A stretch of 64,000 bases of DNA from Neorhizobium galegae bv. officinalis (GTDB lineage Bacteria; Pseudomonadota; Alphaproteobacteria; Rhizobiales; Rhizobiaceae): the NCBI GenBank assembly GCA_000985875.1, contig CCRI01000021.1:1-64000 (forward strand), given 5' to 3'. Of this stretch, positions 43,830 to 51,922 are shown piece after piece. The notes under the pieces are model-generated. The model was not told where the DNA came from. It saw nothing but the letters and a program-made list of their open reading frames with translations, and ran no database searches. Within the stretch, counting starts at the first letter, position 1. Every line of letters starts with the position of its first letter. The translations under genes and the position numbers were made by a program.

Positions 43830-44729
43830 ATGGCTAATGTCAATTGGAGCGGCATCTTCCCCGTACTTGTCACACCGTTCGATGTCGATGGTTCGATCAA
43901 TGAGGCGCTGTACAGGGAGCTTGTCGATGAAGCGATCACCAATGGCGCGCACGGCATTGTTGCTGCCGGTAGCACAGGTGAATTTTACGCTTTAACAATC
44001 GCCGAGCGCGCAGCCCTCTACAAACTTACCGTCAGTCATGTCGCTGGCCGCGTTCCAGTCCTTGCGGGCGTAGCTGACTTGCGCGTCGAAGACGTGTTGG
44101 CTGCGTGCCAGTCGGCTGTTGCGGCGGGTTGCGCTGGGGGTATGATTCTTCCGCCGATTTACGCGATGCCCAATCCCCGGGAAATTTTGGCTTTTTTTGA
44201 ACACATCTCTCAAAACACAACGTTGCCGCTGATGTTGTACAATAGTCCCCGCCGCGCCGGCATCGACCTCATCCCGGCGCTGGTAGAACAGCTCTCCGCG
44301 CTTCCAACCGTGGTCGCGATCAAAGACAGCTCGGGCGCTATCACGCAGGTAAGTGAGCTTGTACAGCGGGTCGGCGATAAGCTTCGTGTTTTTGTCGGCT
44401 ATGAAACAATGATTGTTCCAGCCCGTGCTGTTGGAGCGCATGGTGTCGTTGCAATGGCCCATCAGATCGCTGGACCTCTGGTCCGGGACTACTGGGATAA
44501 GGCGCTGAACGGAGACAAGTCGGTCGAAACACTTGGCCGCGACATTTTCGCTTTTTATCGTTGCTTTCAGTCTGGATCGTACTACGCAGCAATCAAGGAA
44601 ACCATGAACCAGCTTGGTCGCGACGTGGGAGGTCCTCGGATGCCACTGATGCCACTGGCGGATGAGCAAAAAGCAACGATCCGCAAGATCATTGCGGATG
44701 CCGGCCTCGGGCGCTGGGCAAAAGTGTAA
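43830..44729 (+). CDS. hypD: DapA/NAL-family lyase copy 2, likely pyrroline-4-hydroxy-2-carboxylate deaminase
   Basis: 299 residues after AAGAAGGA, equal in length to the copy at 28719 and similar throughout. Motifs are VAAGSTGEFYALT, the catalytic Tyr137 in LYNSPRRAG and the Schiff-base Lys165 in VAIKDSSGA. It follows an epimerase (240 bp away) and a D-amino-acid dehydrogenase on the same strand. In that context the DapA-family member is HypD/LhpC, which deaminates 1-pyrroline-4-hydroxy-2-carboxylate to 2-oxoglutarate semialdehyde. The aldehyde dehydrogenase at 33012 would finish the pathway. Confidence 0.83.
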   Translation: MANVNWSGIFPVLVTPFDVDGSINEALYRELVDEAITNGAHGIVAAGSTGEFYALTIAERAALYKLTVSHVAGRVPVLAGVADLRVEDVLAACQSAVAAGCAGGMILPPIYAMPNPREILAFFEHISQNTTLPLMLYNSPRRAGIDLIPALVEQLSALPTVVAIKDSSGAITQVSELVQRVGDKLRVFVGYETMIVPARAVGAHGVVAMAHQIAGPLVRDYWDKALNGDKSVETLGRDIFAFYRCFQSGSYYAAIKETMNQLGRDVGGPRMPLMPLADEQKATIRKIIADAGLGRWAKV

Positions 44730-45129
44730 AGGCGATCAAAAATTGCGCAACTCGTCCGGCTCTGCAGGAGTTGTTGTACAGGCTCGGCTCCGGCAGTATT
44801 GATTGAGGGCGACGGTGATTGCCGGATCGTGGCGGCAGTCGCACGCGAACCGTGTAGGCCACGGCATAGCCTTATGAGATGCGACCACCCGCTTCCGACG
44901 GATGGTCAAGGAGTACATGCAATTATGTACGCCATCTGCCGACCCGGGATAGAGCGGCTGGAGCCAATCGATATCGGCCGCCGTGGCATCCATAATGAAG
45001 CGGCCGAGCTTTTGAGAGAGCGTCTTTTCTCCAAAGTCAGCATCGACAAGGACACGGCGCCCGCCTGTTCAACCCGATCTATACGCTCCTCGACCGCAAT
45101 GCCGAGCATAGGATCCTGTTGAGAAGAAT
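44730..45129. other. Unassigned stretch between hypD and IS66 remnant
   Basis: About 400 bp. A minus-strand frame (from near 45090) reads FGEKTLSQKLGRF and MDATAADIDWLQPLYPGSAD but I do not recognise it. The IS66 TnpB frame also runs on into this region without similarity, showing that the IS66 element is cut near 45130. Confidence 0.35.
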
Positions 45130-45535
45130 ATCCCGAAGACCGCTCGGGCAGCATAGGCGTATCGAAGTGCTGCTGCACATCTGCGCCGGCGCTGACATAC
45201 TGACGTATCGGGTGCCGGGCCACGGCTTCAATATCGATACCGTCGAGCAGCCAATGAAGCTGTTCCGTCGTCAGATGCGCCACTGCATCCCGGCGCTTTG
45301 GCCAGCAAAACCGGTCTTCCTCAAGGCGCTTCAAAATTAAGACGAAGCCTGACCGATCAAAAAACAAAAGCTTCACCCGGTCCCTGCGACGGTTGCAGAA
45401 AGCAAAGACAGCCCGCGCAAAAGGATCAAGCGCCATCGACTGCTCCACCAGAATGGCAAGGCTGTCGATGCCGGCCCTGAAGTCGACCGGATCGCGATGA
45501 AGATAAACCTGCACATCAGCCGACAGACGGAACAT
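45130..45535 (-). pseudogene. tnpB: IS66-family TnpB (Orf2), 3' end truncated
   Basis: MFRLSADVQVYLHRDPVDFR and FDRSGFVLILKRLEEDRFCW are the IS66 Orf2 hallmark segments. The family protein is about 115-120 residues. Here similarity fades at about residue 100-130 and the frame runs on to 44906 in unrelated DNA. It follows tnpA with a 20-base overlap, as in complete IS66 elements. TnpC, the actual transposase, is missing. Confidence 0.82.
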
Positions 45536-46007
45536 TGCCCAAAGCTCCGATCATGGCCGCTATCATTGACGCGTCGTCCAGTTCCACCGAAAGCGTCACA
45601 CCGTTCGGCAGTGAGACCTTCGCTCTCAGCCCTGATGCCGCGCCATCGCCGGCGGCAATAATCGATCGTTCCCGCCGTTCCATCGGTGGGTCGCTCAAAC
45701 CGCTCGGTTTGCGATCGCCATCGGCAATCCGCGCAGCTCGCGCCTCTATGACCGGAATGAACGTCGACACTTTCGCCGGCGCCGAAGGTGCGACCAAGGC
45801 CGGAGCTTTCGACTGACGCTGTTTGCGGATCCAAGTCCGCAGCAGGTTGGCATTGATACCGTTCTCAAGCGCCAGTTTCGATATCGAAACCCCGGGTATC
45901 AGGCAGGCCTCCAACAACCTCGCTTTCGATGCCGGATCAAACTCCCGTTTTCCGCCTCTACCGGCACGCAACACCCTCAATAGCCGGGCCTCGCTCACAT
46001 CATCCAT
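45516..46007 (-). CDS. tnpA: IS66-family TnpA (Orf1)
   Basis: This 163-residue protein has the helix-turn-helix EFDPASKARLLEACLIPGVSIS-type region with KLALENGINANLLRTWIRKQ, and a C-terminal segment LPNGVTLSVELDDASMIAAM typical of IS66 Orf1. It looks complete. It is the first gene of an IS66 element whose tnpB is truncated and tnpC lost. The element here is independent of the tnpC tail at 1556, which is on the opposite strand and 43 kb away. Confidence 0.85.
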   Translation of the reverse strand: MDDVSEARLLRVLRAGRGGKREFDPASKARLLEACLIPGVSISKLALENGINANLLRTWIRKQRQSKAPALVAPSAPAKVSTFIPVIEARAARIADGDRKPSGLSDPPMERRERSIIAAGDGAASGLRAKVSLPNGVTLSVELDDASMIAAMIGALGNVPSVG

Positions 46008-46074
46008 CGCGTTGTGTCCATTACGTTGCTTGTGGACACAACCTGCCTAAGCGCTCCCCCGATTCATAGGTGAC

Positions 46075-46523
46075 CCAAAAATCGCGTTTACGGTCAACGT
46101 GAAGCGCGAGCTTTACGGCCAAGTGCGTGGGCTCCTGCGCCCGTTTGGCATCAAGATCTCGGCGCGCGCCGGCGGCAAGCGGTTTGACGAGGAGGTGCGT
46201 TCTTCCTGCAATCGGCATGATGCGCTCTATGTCGGTATCAGCGCACTTCTCGACACGCTTGCGCGGGTTGAGGTCGAACTGGCAGGACTGGACAAGAAGG
46301 TGCGCCAGATCACGGTGGCATCGAAGCCGTGCTGGCATTTGATGTCGGTGCCAGGTGTTGGGCCACTCACCTCTCTGGCCTTCGTGGCGACGGTGGAAGA
46401 CCCGCAGCGGTTTCGAACGAGCAGGTCCATCGGCTCCTACATCGGCCTGACACCAAAGAGGTATCAGTCGGGTGATCGGGATGTGACGGGCTCGATCTCC
46501 AAGCAGGGCGACGAGAGGCGCCG
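46075..46523 (+). pseudogene. IS110-family transposase fragment cut by an IS6 element
   Basis: The frame reads QVRGLLRPFGIKISARAGGK and then the Transposase_20 domain LMSVPGVGPLTSLAFVATVE and SIGSYIGLTPKRYQSGDRDV. The reading stops exactly at the IS6 left inverted repeat (46524). The N-terminal DEDD domain and the last 40-50 residues are missing. It differs from the IS110 piece at 30625. Confidence 0.82.
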
Positions 46524-47328
46524 TAAAGTTAACGGACACCGGTCAAAAATGTTGCGCGCGGCTTTCGTTTATGCGGCTTGCAGGTGTGCGATTTCGTTCC
46601 ACATCTGCATGGCTTCGGTTCTCAGTTCGCGGTGATGGTCTGATGAGATCTCGTGGCGTGGAATGTGAAAAAGGTTGGCAATCGGGTCGTGGATGGAAAC
46701 GAAACGCTGGAGATGTCGCGCTGACTTGAAGCGCTTCATGATCCTTTCTCGCTTGCGGATCGGCTGATGGGAGTTTTCTGCCCGATTGTTCAGTCCCTTG
46801 TGCGAACGATGCTCGACGCCAGGCATGATCTCCCGCTTCGCCGCACCGTAGGATCGAAGCTTGTCGGTGATCAGCACGCGTGGCGAACGGCCTTGCCCTT
46901 TTAGAAGCTTTCGCATCAACCGCTTTGCAGCCTTGGTATTGCGGCGGCTCTGTACCAGGACGTCGAGGACGAACCCATTCTGGTCGATGGCGCGCCAAAG
47001 CCAGTGTTTCTTGCCGGCGATCGTGATGACAACCTCATCGAGGTGCCATTTGTCGCCGAGCCTGCCGGCGGATCGCCTCCGGATATCATTGGCGAAGCGC
47101 CTGCCGAATTTCTCCACCCAGAGACGCACGGTCTGGTGCGAGACGATGACCCCACGCGCTGCCAGCATATCCTCGACCATGCGCAGACTGAGCGGAAAAC
47201 GAAGATACAGCCACACTGCATGGGCAATCACTTCAGCTGGAAACCGATGGCGGCGATAAAGGCGATCAGGAGCAACTTGGGTCATGCTGGAAGATCGCAC
47301 AGGTCAATCGCCGACAGGTTAACTTTAC
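46524..47328 (-). mobile_element. IS6-family insertion sequence, complete
   Basis: The 805-bp element is bounded by perfect 11-bp inverted repeats (GTAAAGTTAAC at 46524 and its complement ending at 47328) and contains one intact transposase gene. IS6 elements make 8-bp target duplications. The flanking octamers here (GAGGCGCC and GATGCCGT) differ, and the two sides carry unrelated DNA (IS110 on the left, a phage-like gene on the right), so the element probably marks a deletion or cointegrate junction. Confidence 0.88.
46569..47285 (-). CDS. IS6-family DDE transposase
   Basis: About 238 residues from the ATG at 47285 (MTQVAPDRLYRRHRFPAEVI). It has the N-terminal helix-turn-helix (LSLRMVEDMLAARGVIVSHQ) and the DDE catalytic core: KWHLDEVVITIAGKKHWLWR with the first Asp, PRVLITDKLRSYGAAKREI with the second, and NRAENSHQPIRKRERIMKRF with the Glu. 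Length and motifs are complete, so it is probably active. The transposase reads leftward across the element. Confidence 0.92.
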   Translation of the reverse strand: MTQVAPDRLYRRHRFPAEVIAHAVWLYLRFPLSLRMVEDMLAARGVIVSHQTVRLWVEKFGRRFANDIRRRSAGRLGDKWHLDEVVITIAGKKHWLWRAIDQNGFVLDVLVQSRRNTKAAKRLMRKLLKGQGRSPRVLITDKLRSYGAAKREIMPGVEHRSHKGLNNRAENSHQPIRKRERIMKRFKSARHLQRFVSIHDPIANLFHIPRHEISSDHHRELRTEAMQMWNEIAHLQAA

Positions 47329-47457
47329 GATGCCGTTTTGCATGATCGCATTCCTGTCCTCCATTTCGCATCCGGGAAATGGAGTCATCGGCGGCATGGT
47401 CAACGAGACCGGAACAAGAACAAACGACCAAACTTTGGACCGACGCATTGAAAGGGC

Positions 47458-47758
47458 AGCAGGACTGATGACAGGGATCGATGAGATGCAGTTTCCGAAA
47501 AGATCGCCGCGGCTTGAGTGGAACCTCAAGACGATCCTGAACCTGTTGACGCTCGTCGGCATGTTGGCTGGGGGGGTTATATCTGGGCCAATACCACCCG
47601 AGATATCGAAGACCTCATGAAGTGGCGCCTGTCTCACGAGGACTATCACAAGGAGCGGTTTGCGGAAACACGGGCGCGAGAAGCCACTTTCAACGAACGC
47701 CTTTGCGCCGAGGAGGTCAGGGGCAATGACGTTGATGCGCCCTGCAATCTGGACATTC
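47458..47758 (+). pseudogene. Small membrane protein, frameshifted at a G7 run (phage-like)
   Basis: One frame reads MTGIDEMQFPKRSPRLEWNL, then KTILNLLTLVGMLAGG, a single membrane helix. After the G7 run at 47571-47577 the natural continuation VYIWANTTRDIEDLMKWRLS is in the next frame, ending EATFNERLCAEEVRG. Together they form a short membrane-anchored protein with a charged coiled C-terminus, like small phage-associated proteins, but I cannot name the family. The run could be a real one-base lesion, a sequencing error, or a slippage site. Confidence 0.5.
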
Positions 47759-47804
47759 CGGACAATCTGTACTATCTATCGTCGCAGATGATAGGAGCAG
47801 GAAC

Positions 47805-48521
47805 ATGGTCACATCCGTCAGAAAATCGTCAGCAACCTCCCTGTCGGGGTTGAACCCGGCGGCCATCGCCGATGTCGTCGAGGTCCTCGCCCGTCATAAT
47901 CCACGTCTTTCCAAGACGGCGCTTGCCGCGACGGGGCGTGTCGTCGCCGCAGTCACCGCAGCAACCGCACGTCTTGCCGCCGACCAGCAACGCCGGATCG
48001 TTGCCGACGAACGCGAGCTGGCGCAAGCCGTCGAGGTCGCGGTTGCTGGCCTCGTCGCGGAATCTGGTGTCTACCTCACGCCGCTTGCGGTTGGAAAATC
48101 CGTCGAGGTCAGTCAGGGTGCAGGCCTTCCCGCGCCCATCGATCTGGATGATGGCAGGCGCAGACTTGCAGCTTTTGCAGAGCCGACGCGTCTCGAGGAC
48201 TGGGCCGGTCCTGTCGCGGGACCGGCCGAGATCGAAAAAACATTTGGCACGAAACGGTCGACCCTGCACGACTGGCAGAGGCGTGGCGCGGTGATTGGCC
48301 TGCTGAAGGGCGAACGCAAGCATGTCTTTCCATTGGCGCAGTTCGTCGATGGCCGCCCGGTAGAGGGTATGGCTCAGGTGACGCGGATCATCGCCAATCC
48401 TCGTGTCGCATGGCAGTGGTTGATCCGGACAAAGCCTGATATCGGCGGCTCGCCGTTGGATCTCATGAAAAATGGCTGTCTGGACGAGGTCCTTGCTGCG
48501 GCCGAGCGTGATTTCGGCTGA
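47805..48521 (+). CDS. Xre/MbcA-ParS-type antitoxin of a RES toxin-antitoxin pair
   Basis: This 238-residue protein has an alanine-rich helical N-terminus (about 15-75), then a DNA-binding-like segment IEKTFGTKRSTLHDWQRRGA (about 148-167) and the C-terminal partner-binding region FVDGRPVEGMAQVTRIIANP, WLIRTKPDIGG and PLDLMKNGCLDEVLAAAERD. Ending in P...L..G....V is characteristic of MbcA/ParS/Xre antitoxins paired with RES toxins. It is longer than most (about 140-160 residues). Its end overlaps the RES toxin start by 14 bases, so the two are coupled. Confidence 0.82.
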   Translation: MVTSVRKSSATSLSGLNPAAIADVVEVLARHNPRLSKTALAATGRVVAAVTAATARLAADQQRRIVADERELAQAVEVAVAGLVAESGVYLTPLAVGKSVEVSQGAGLPAPIDLDDGRRRLAAFAEPTRLEDWAGPVAGPAEIEKTFGTKRSTLHDWQRRGAVIGLLKGERKHVFPLAQFVDGRPVEGMAQVTRIIANPRVAWQWLIRTKPDIGGSPLDLMKNGCLDEVLAAAERDFG

Positions 48522-49116
48522 CACTGTGAAGCTCGATCCCAAAACAGTTGCCGATCTCGCGCTAGCGTTTCGGCCGAATGCCTGGCTGCGCGTTTTGCCG
48601 CGTGCCCACATGGCGACACCACTCGGCATGGGCTTTGGCAATAGCCGCTTTTCCAGCCCTCACAGGCGATTTCGCCTGGTCTACATCGCGCAGGATCTAC
48701 CGACGGCGATTGCCGAAACGATCGTGCGTGACCGCTTCGAGGGCAGCGCCGACCGGGTGCTTGATGAAACAGAGTTCGAAGACTGGGCGATTGCCGAGGT
48801 TTCCGCTGTCGATCCCTTGACCATCCTCGATCTGAGAACCACCGGTCTGCTCAAGCTAGGAGTCAGCACCGATGCTGCCCGTGCGAAAACACACAACGAT
48901 GGGCAGGCGCTGAGCGAGGCCGTCTACGGAACCTTCGATGCTGACGGATTGTTGTACGCATCGCGGTTGACAGGTGCCCATTGCCTCGCGGTCTACGACC
49001 GTGCGGTGACGCGCAAGCTTGCGGCGACGCCGGCAATCGAGCTTCTTCGACACCCAGACCTCGTTCCCGCACTGAAGGAAATCGGTGTCTCGGTCCGGAG
49101 CGCCCGCTCTCCATGA
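48508..49116 (+). CDS. RES-domain toxin (NAD+-degrading type)
   Basis: About 202 residues from the GTG at 48508, chosen because it overlaps the antitoxin end as is usual; an ATG 36 bases earlier is possible. The RES fold is visible as a conserved Arg in GNSRFSSPHRRFRLVYIAQD, a Glu in DLPTAIAETIVRDRF and the GLLYASR segment with Arg/Ser. RES toxins deplete cellular NAD+ and arrest growth. The pair lies amid IS fragments, a common place for addiction modules that stabilise plasmids or islands. Confidence 0.88.
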   Translation: MISADTVKLDPKTVADLALAFRPNAWLRVLPRAHMATPLGMGFGNSRFSSPHRRFRLVYIAQDLPTAIAETIVRDRFEGSADRVLDETEFEDWAIAEVSAVDPLTILDLRTTGLLKLGVSTDAARAKTHNDGQALSEAVYGTFDADGLLYASRLTGAHCLAVYDRAVTRKLAATPAIELLRHPDLVPALKEIGVSVRSARSP

Positions 49117-49125
49117 CAGGCATTC

Positions 49126-49560
49126 TCACTCCCTTCTGCCGATGCGCTCATGGCCGCGACAGGGATGCATGGATAGCCCATCGAGCACATAGGCCGCCTC
49201 GCTTTCGGTCGGACTGATGGGCAGAATGCTGAAGTAGCCGTACTGATCTGACAGAGCTGTAGAATTTCGATCCAGGTTCGCTGCCGTAATGCAAATTGAT
49301 ATCGCCGCGCTTTGCGGCTCGGTCGCTCGCGCGGAAGAACTGGCCATCGGATGATGACGTTGTGCCATAGCCCCAAAGGAGAGAATGCGGATGGCTGGTG
49401 TGTGCGTCCGTGATGCATGCTTGCGCGGCACGGTAGGTCTCAGAGCGGGTGTGGAAGGTGCGCATCCAGCTGATCTGGTGAGCGCTGATTCCTTTTGATG
49501 CGCCCGCCATTCGTTTCGGACCGAGGTTCGTCCCATCTGCCAGAATGCCGGCGAGCATGG
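49126..49560 (-). pseudogene. Tn3-family TnpA transposase remnant
   Basis: The minus strand carries LAGILADGTNLGPKRMAGAS, then SETYRAAQACITDAHTSHPH and WGYGTTSSSDGQFFRASDRA, and GSEPGSKFYSSV. These are the strongly conserved central blocks of Tn3 TnpA (normally about 980 residues). A frameshift follows, the end continuing in the other frame as EAAYVLDGL. Only about 140 residues are left and no terminal repeat is visible. Confidence 0.85.
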
Positions 49561-49589
49561 CAGAGACATTTCTTGGGACGTCGCCAGTG

Positions 49590-49773
49590 CGAACATGTGC
49601 GCGTGGGCCTGGAGGACAACCTCTATTTGGGCAAGGGCGAACTCGCGCCGTCCAATGCCGACCAAGTTCGCAAGATCCGCCGTATCCTCGAGAAACTCTC
49701 CCTCATTGTCGCCACGCCCGACGAGGCGCGCGTTATGCTCTTGACCAAGGGAACGGACAACACCGCTTTCTGA
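49590..49773 (+). pseudogene. BKACE (DUF849) beta-keto acid cleavage enzyme, C-terminal fragment
   Basis: VRVGLEDNLYLGKGELAPSN followed by ADQVRKIRRILEKLSL and VATPDEAR is the very end of the BKACE family (3-keto-5-aminohexanoate cleavage enzyme relatives), which are about 300 residues long. Only the last 60 or so residues survive, next to the Tn3 fragment. Confidence 0.78.
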
Positions 49774-49992
49774 GCGACTTAGAAGTGCCGCGTTGCCTTG
49801 GAGTTGCCGCCGAACTTTGAGCGGAACCCTAAGACCACAAAGGCTTCCCGTCATGATGACTGCGGTGCTCTGAGCGACAAGGCGGGCCTGGACCGGTCAC
49901 TCGCGTACTCGCGGAGCCGGTCAGCGTCTTTCGTGGGTGCTGAGCTTAGTCGGTCGCCCGGGCTGAAAGGGGCTATCTTAAAGTAGGCAGGT

Positions 49993-51156
49993 GCCTCATT
50001 GCCCGAGCAGCAGCTCGAGGGCGGCGTGCTGCGGATCGAGCTCGTCGAAGGGCGGGTGGGCAAGGTCACCGTTGAGGGCGCGACGCGTTCCGCAGATTAC
50101 GTGCGCGGGCGTGCGCAGCTGGAACCCGGCACGGTGGTGGATGTGCCCGATCTCAGCGGCCGCATGGCGGCGCAGAACCGCATCAGTGAGGTGCATATCC
50201 GCATCGCATTGCAGCCGGGCACGGATTTTGGCCAGAACGATATCACCCTTTCGGTGACCGAGCCGAAGGAAGACATTCTCGACGTCTTCCTCGACAATTT
50301 CGGCTCGCCGACGACCGGCCGGTTTCAGCGCGGCTTGCTTTTCCAGCATTATGGCCTGCTCGGGATCGACGACCGGTTGAAGCTCTACGGCGTGCATGCC
50401 GAGGGCAACCTCTCCGGCAATGCCTCCTATACGTTCGGCTTCAAGGGGCTGGACGTGACCGGTGGCTCGCGCAGCGCCGGCATCAATTTCATCCAGCCGG
50501 TCTATTCCGATGGCACGTGGCTGGCGATGCTCAATCTCGGCGGCACGCTCAGCCATTCGACGACCAAGCAGAGCGGCATCGCCTTTACCGACAATCGCAC
50601 ACTGAAACCCTTGATCGGCGCGACGTTCAACTATTACGGACAGGATTTTTCCGCCTCCTTCGCGCCGTCCTATCCCTACGGGCGGACGGATATCAAGGTC
50701 ACCGAAGCCCTCGACGAAGCGGAGTTCTTCAACGGTACCGCGTCCTTTTCCGCCGTGCTGCCGCAAGATTTCGCGCTGCAGGGTTTCGGTGCCTGGCAGG
50801 TTTCGTCGAAGCCGCTGGTGACGGGCGACCAGCTGTTCCAGATCGGCGGCGCAACCACGGTGCGCGGATACGGCAACTCGGTCGGCGGCGGCAGCGGTTA
50901 TTATGCCAATCTCGAGTTGCACAAGAGCTTCAACGGCGATTTCGGCGTGGTCGATGTGTTCACCTTCGTCGACAATGGCGCGGTCTAATCCACCAGCCCG
51001 TCGAAGATCAGCCTCACCGGCGTCGGTACCGGTGTTTCCTATTCCTATAACCAGCGCCAGACGCTGCAAGCGACGCTCGGCGTACCGGTCGGTGATCCGG
51101 TGCCTGGCAGCCCGGATTATACGGTGTTCGCCCGGGTGATCGGCCGTATCTTCTGA
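49993..51156 (+). pseudogene. FhaC/ShlB-type two-partner secretion outer-membrane transporter, truncated and interrupted
   Basis: The reading frame is continuous from about 49993 to a stop at 51154-51156 apart from one in-frame TAA at 50986-50988. It covers part of a POTRA domain (GGVLRIELVEGRVGKVTVEG) and a beta-barrel (FQRGLLFQHYGLLGIDDRLK; GDQLFQIGGATTVRGYGNSV), ending DYTVFARVIGRIF with an aromatic C-terminus as barrels have. FhaC proteins are about 550 residues; the N-terminal helix/plug and first POTRA are missing. The junction with IS debris is at about 49990, so the 5' end was cut off. No TpsA partner exists in the window. Confidence 0.75.
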
Positions 51157-51198
51157 TAGGGTGCCGGGAGTGTTTAGGGTTGTCTGCGGGAGAAAGTC

Positions 51199-51915
51199 TT
51201 GAAACGTGTCGGTGTGATCGGACGCGGCCGCATTGCCGGGCCGGTGATCGAGGCCATCCGCAACAATGGCGACTGGCAGCTGGCCGGCGTTCTGGCCCGC
51301 AATCCGAGCCGGGAATTCGAGCTGCAGGCCGATGCATTTTTCGACCGTGACTATGACCTGATCATTGAGGCGGCCGGGCCGGAAGCCTTGCATGAACATG
51401 CAATCCGGGCGCTGGCAATGGCGGATCTGTGGACCGTCAGCGGCAGTGTGCTGGCCGATGATGGTTTCCGGCAAGCGGTCGAACGGGCCGGAACGCAGTC
51501 CGGTCACCGGCTTCGGCTTCTGTCCGGCTCGATGGCGGGCCTCGATGGCGTTGCGGCGCAGGCGGCGGGCGGTGCTTCAAGGCTTGAAATCATCAACCAG
51601 CGGCCGGGTCTTGGCAAACAGGCGGGCACGGTGTTTTCCGGATCGCTGCGGGACGCGGCCGGGCTTTATCCGGACGAGGTCAATGCAGCTGTGGCCGTGG
51701 CGCTTGCGGGTCCCGGCATCAACACCACGACCATGACGCTTGTCGATCCGGGTCCGGGGGGCGAACACCGGCTGATGCTGAAGGGTGACGGCGGTTTTGC
51801 GACGCTCGACGTCGATATCCTGATCCGGCCGTTGTCGCTGGGCCATCTGCATCCCGTGGCGGCGTCGATTATCGCCGCCCTGAAGGACGCAACGCGCCCG
51901 ATCCGCATCGGTTAA
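51199..51915 (+). CDS. Aspartate dehydrogenase-like NAD(P)-dependent protein
   Basis: 238 residues, opening MKRVGVIGRGRIAGPVIEAI (Rossmann motif GRGRIAG) and continuing with LIIEAAGPEALHEHAIRALA and LRLLSGSMAGLDGVAAQAAG. The substrate half has YPDEVNAAVAVALAGPGINT, with NAA...A as in L-aspartate dehydrogenase (NadX; DUF108). Usual length is about 265; this one is slightly short near the middle. Adjacent, divergent to the peptide ABC transporter. It could feed NAD synthesis or aspartate degradation. Confidence 0.78.
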   Translation: MKRVGVIGRGRIAGPVIEAIRNNGDWQLAGVLARNPSREFELQADAFFDRDYDLIIEAAGPEALHEHAIRALAMADLWTVSGSVLADDGFRQAVERAGTQSGHRLRLLSGSMAGLDGVAAQAAGGASRLEIINQRPGLGKQAGTVFSGSLRDAAGLYPDEVNAAVAVALAGPGINTTTMTLVDPGPGGEHRLMLKGDGGFATLDVDILIRPLSLGHLHPVAASIIAALKDATRPIRIG

Positions 51916-51922
51916 ACCCTCG

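Noticed and set aside
44860..44960. Possible alpha-glucan-phosphorylase C-terminus (RRMVKEYMQ) on the plus strand
   Set aside because: Only nine residues match, followed by a stop; too little to support a call.
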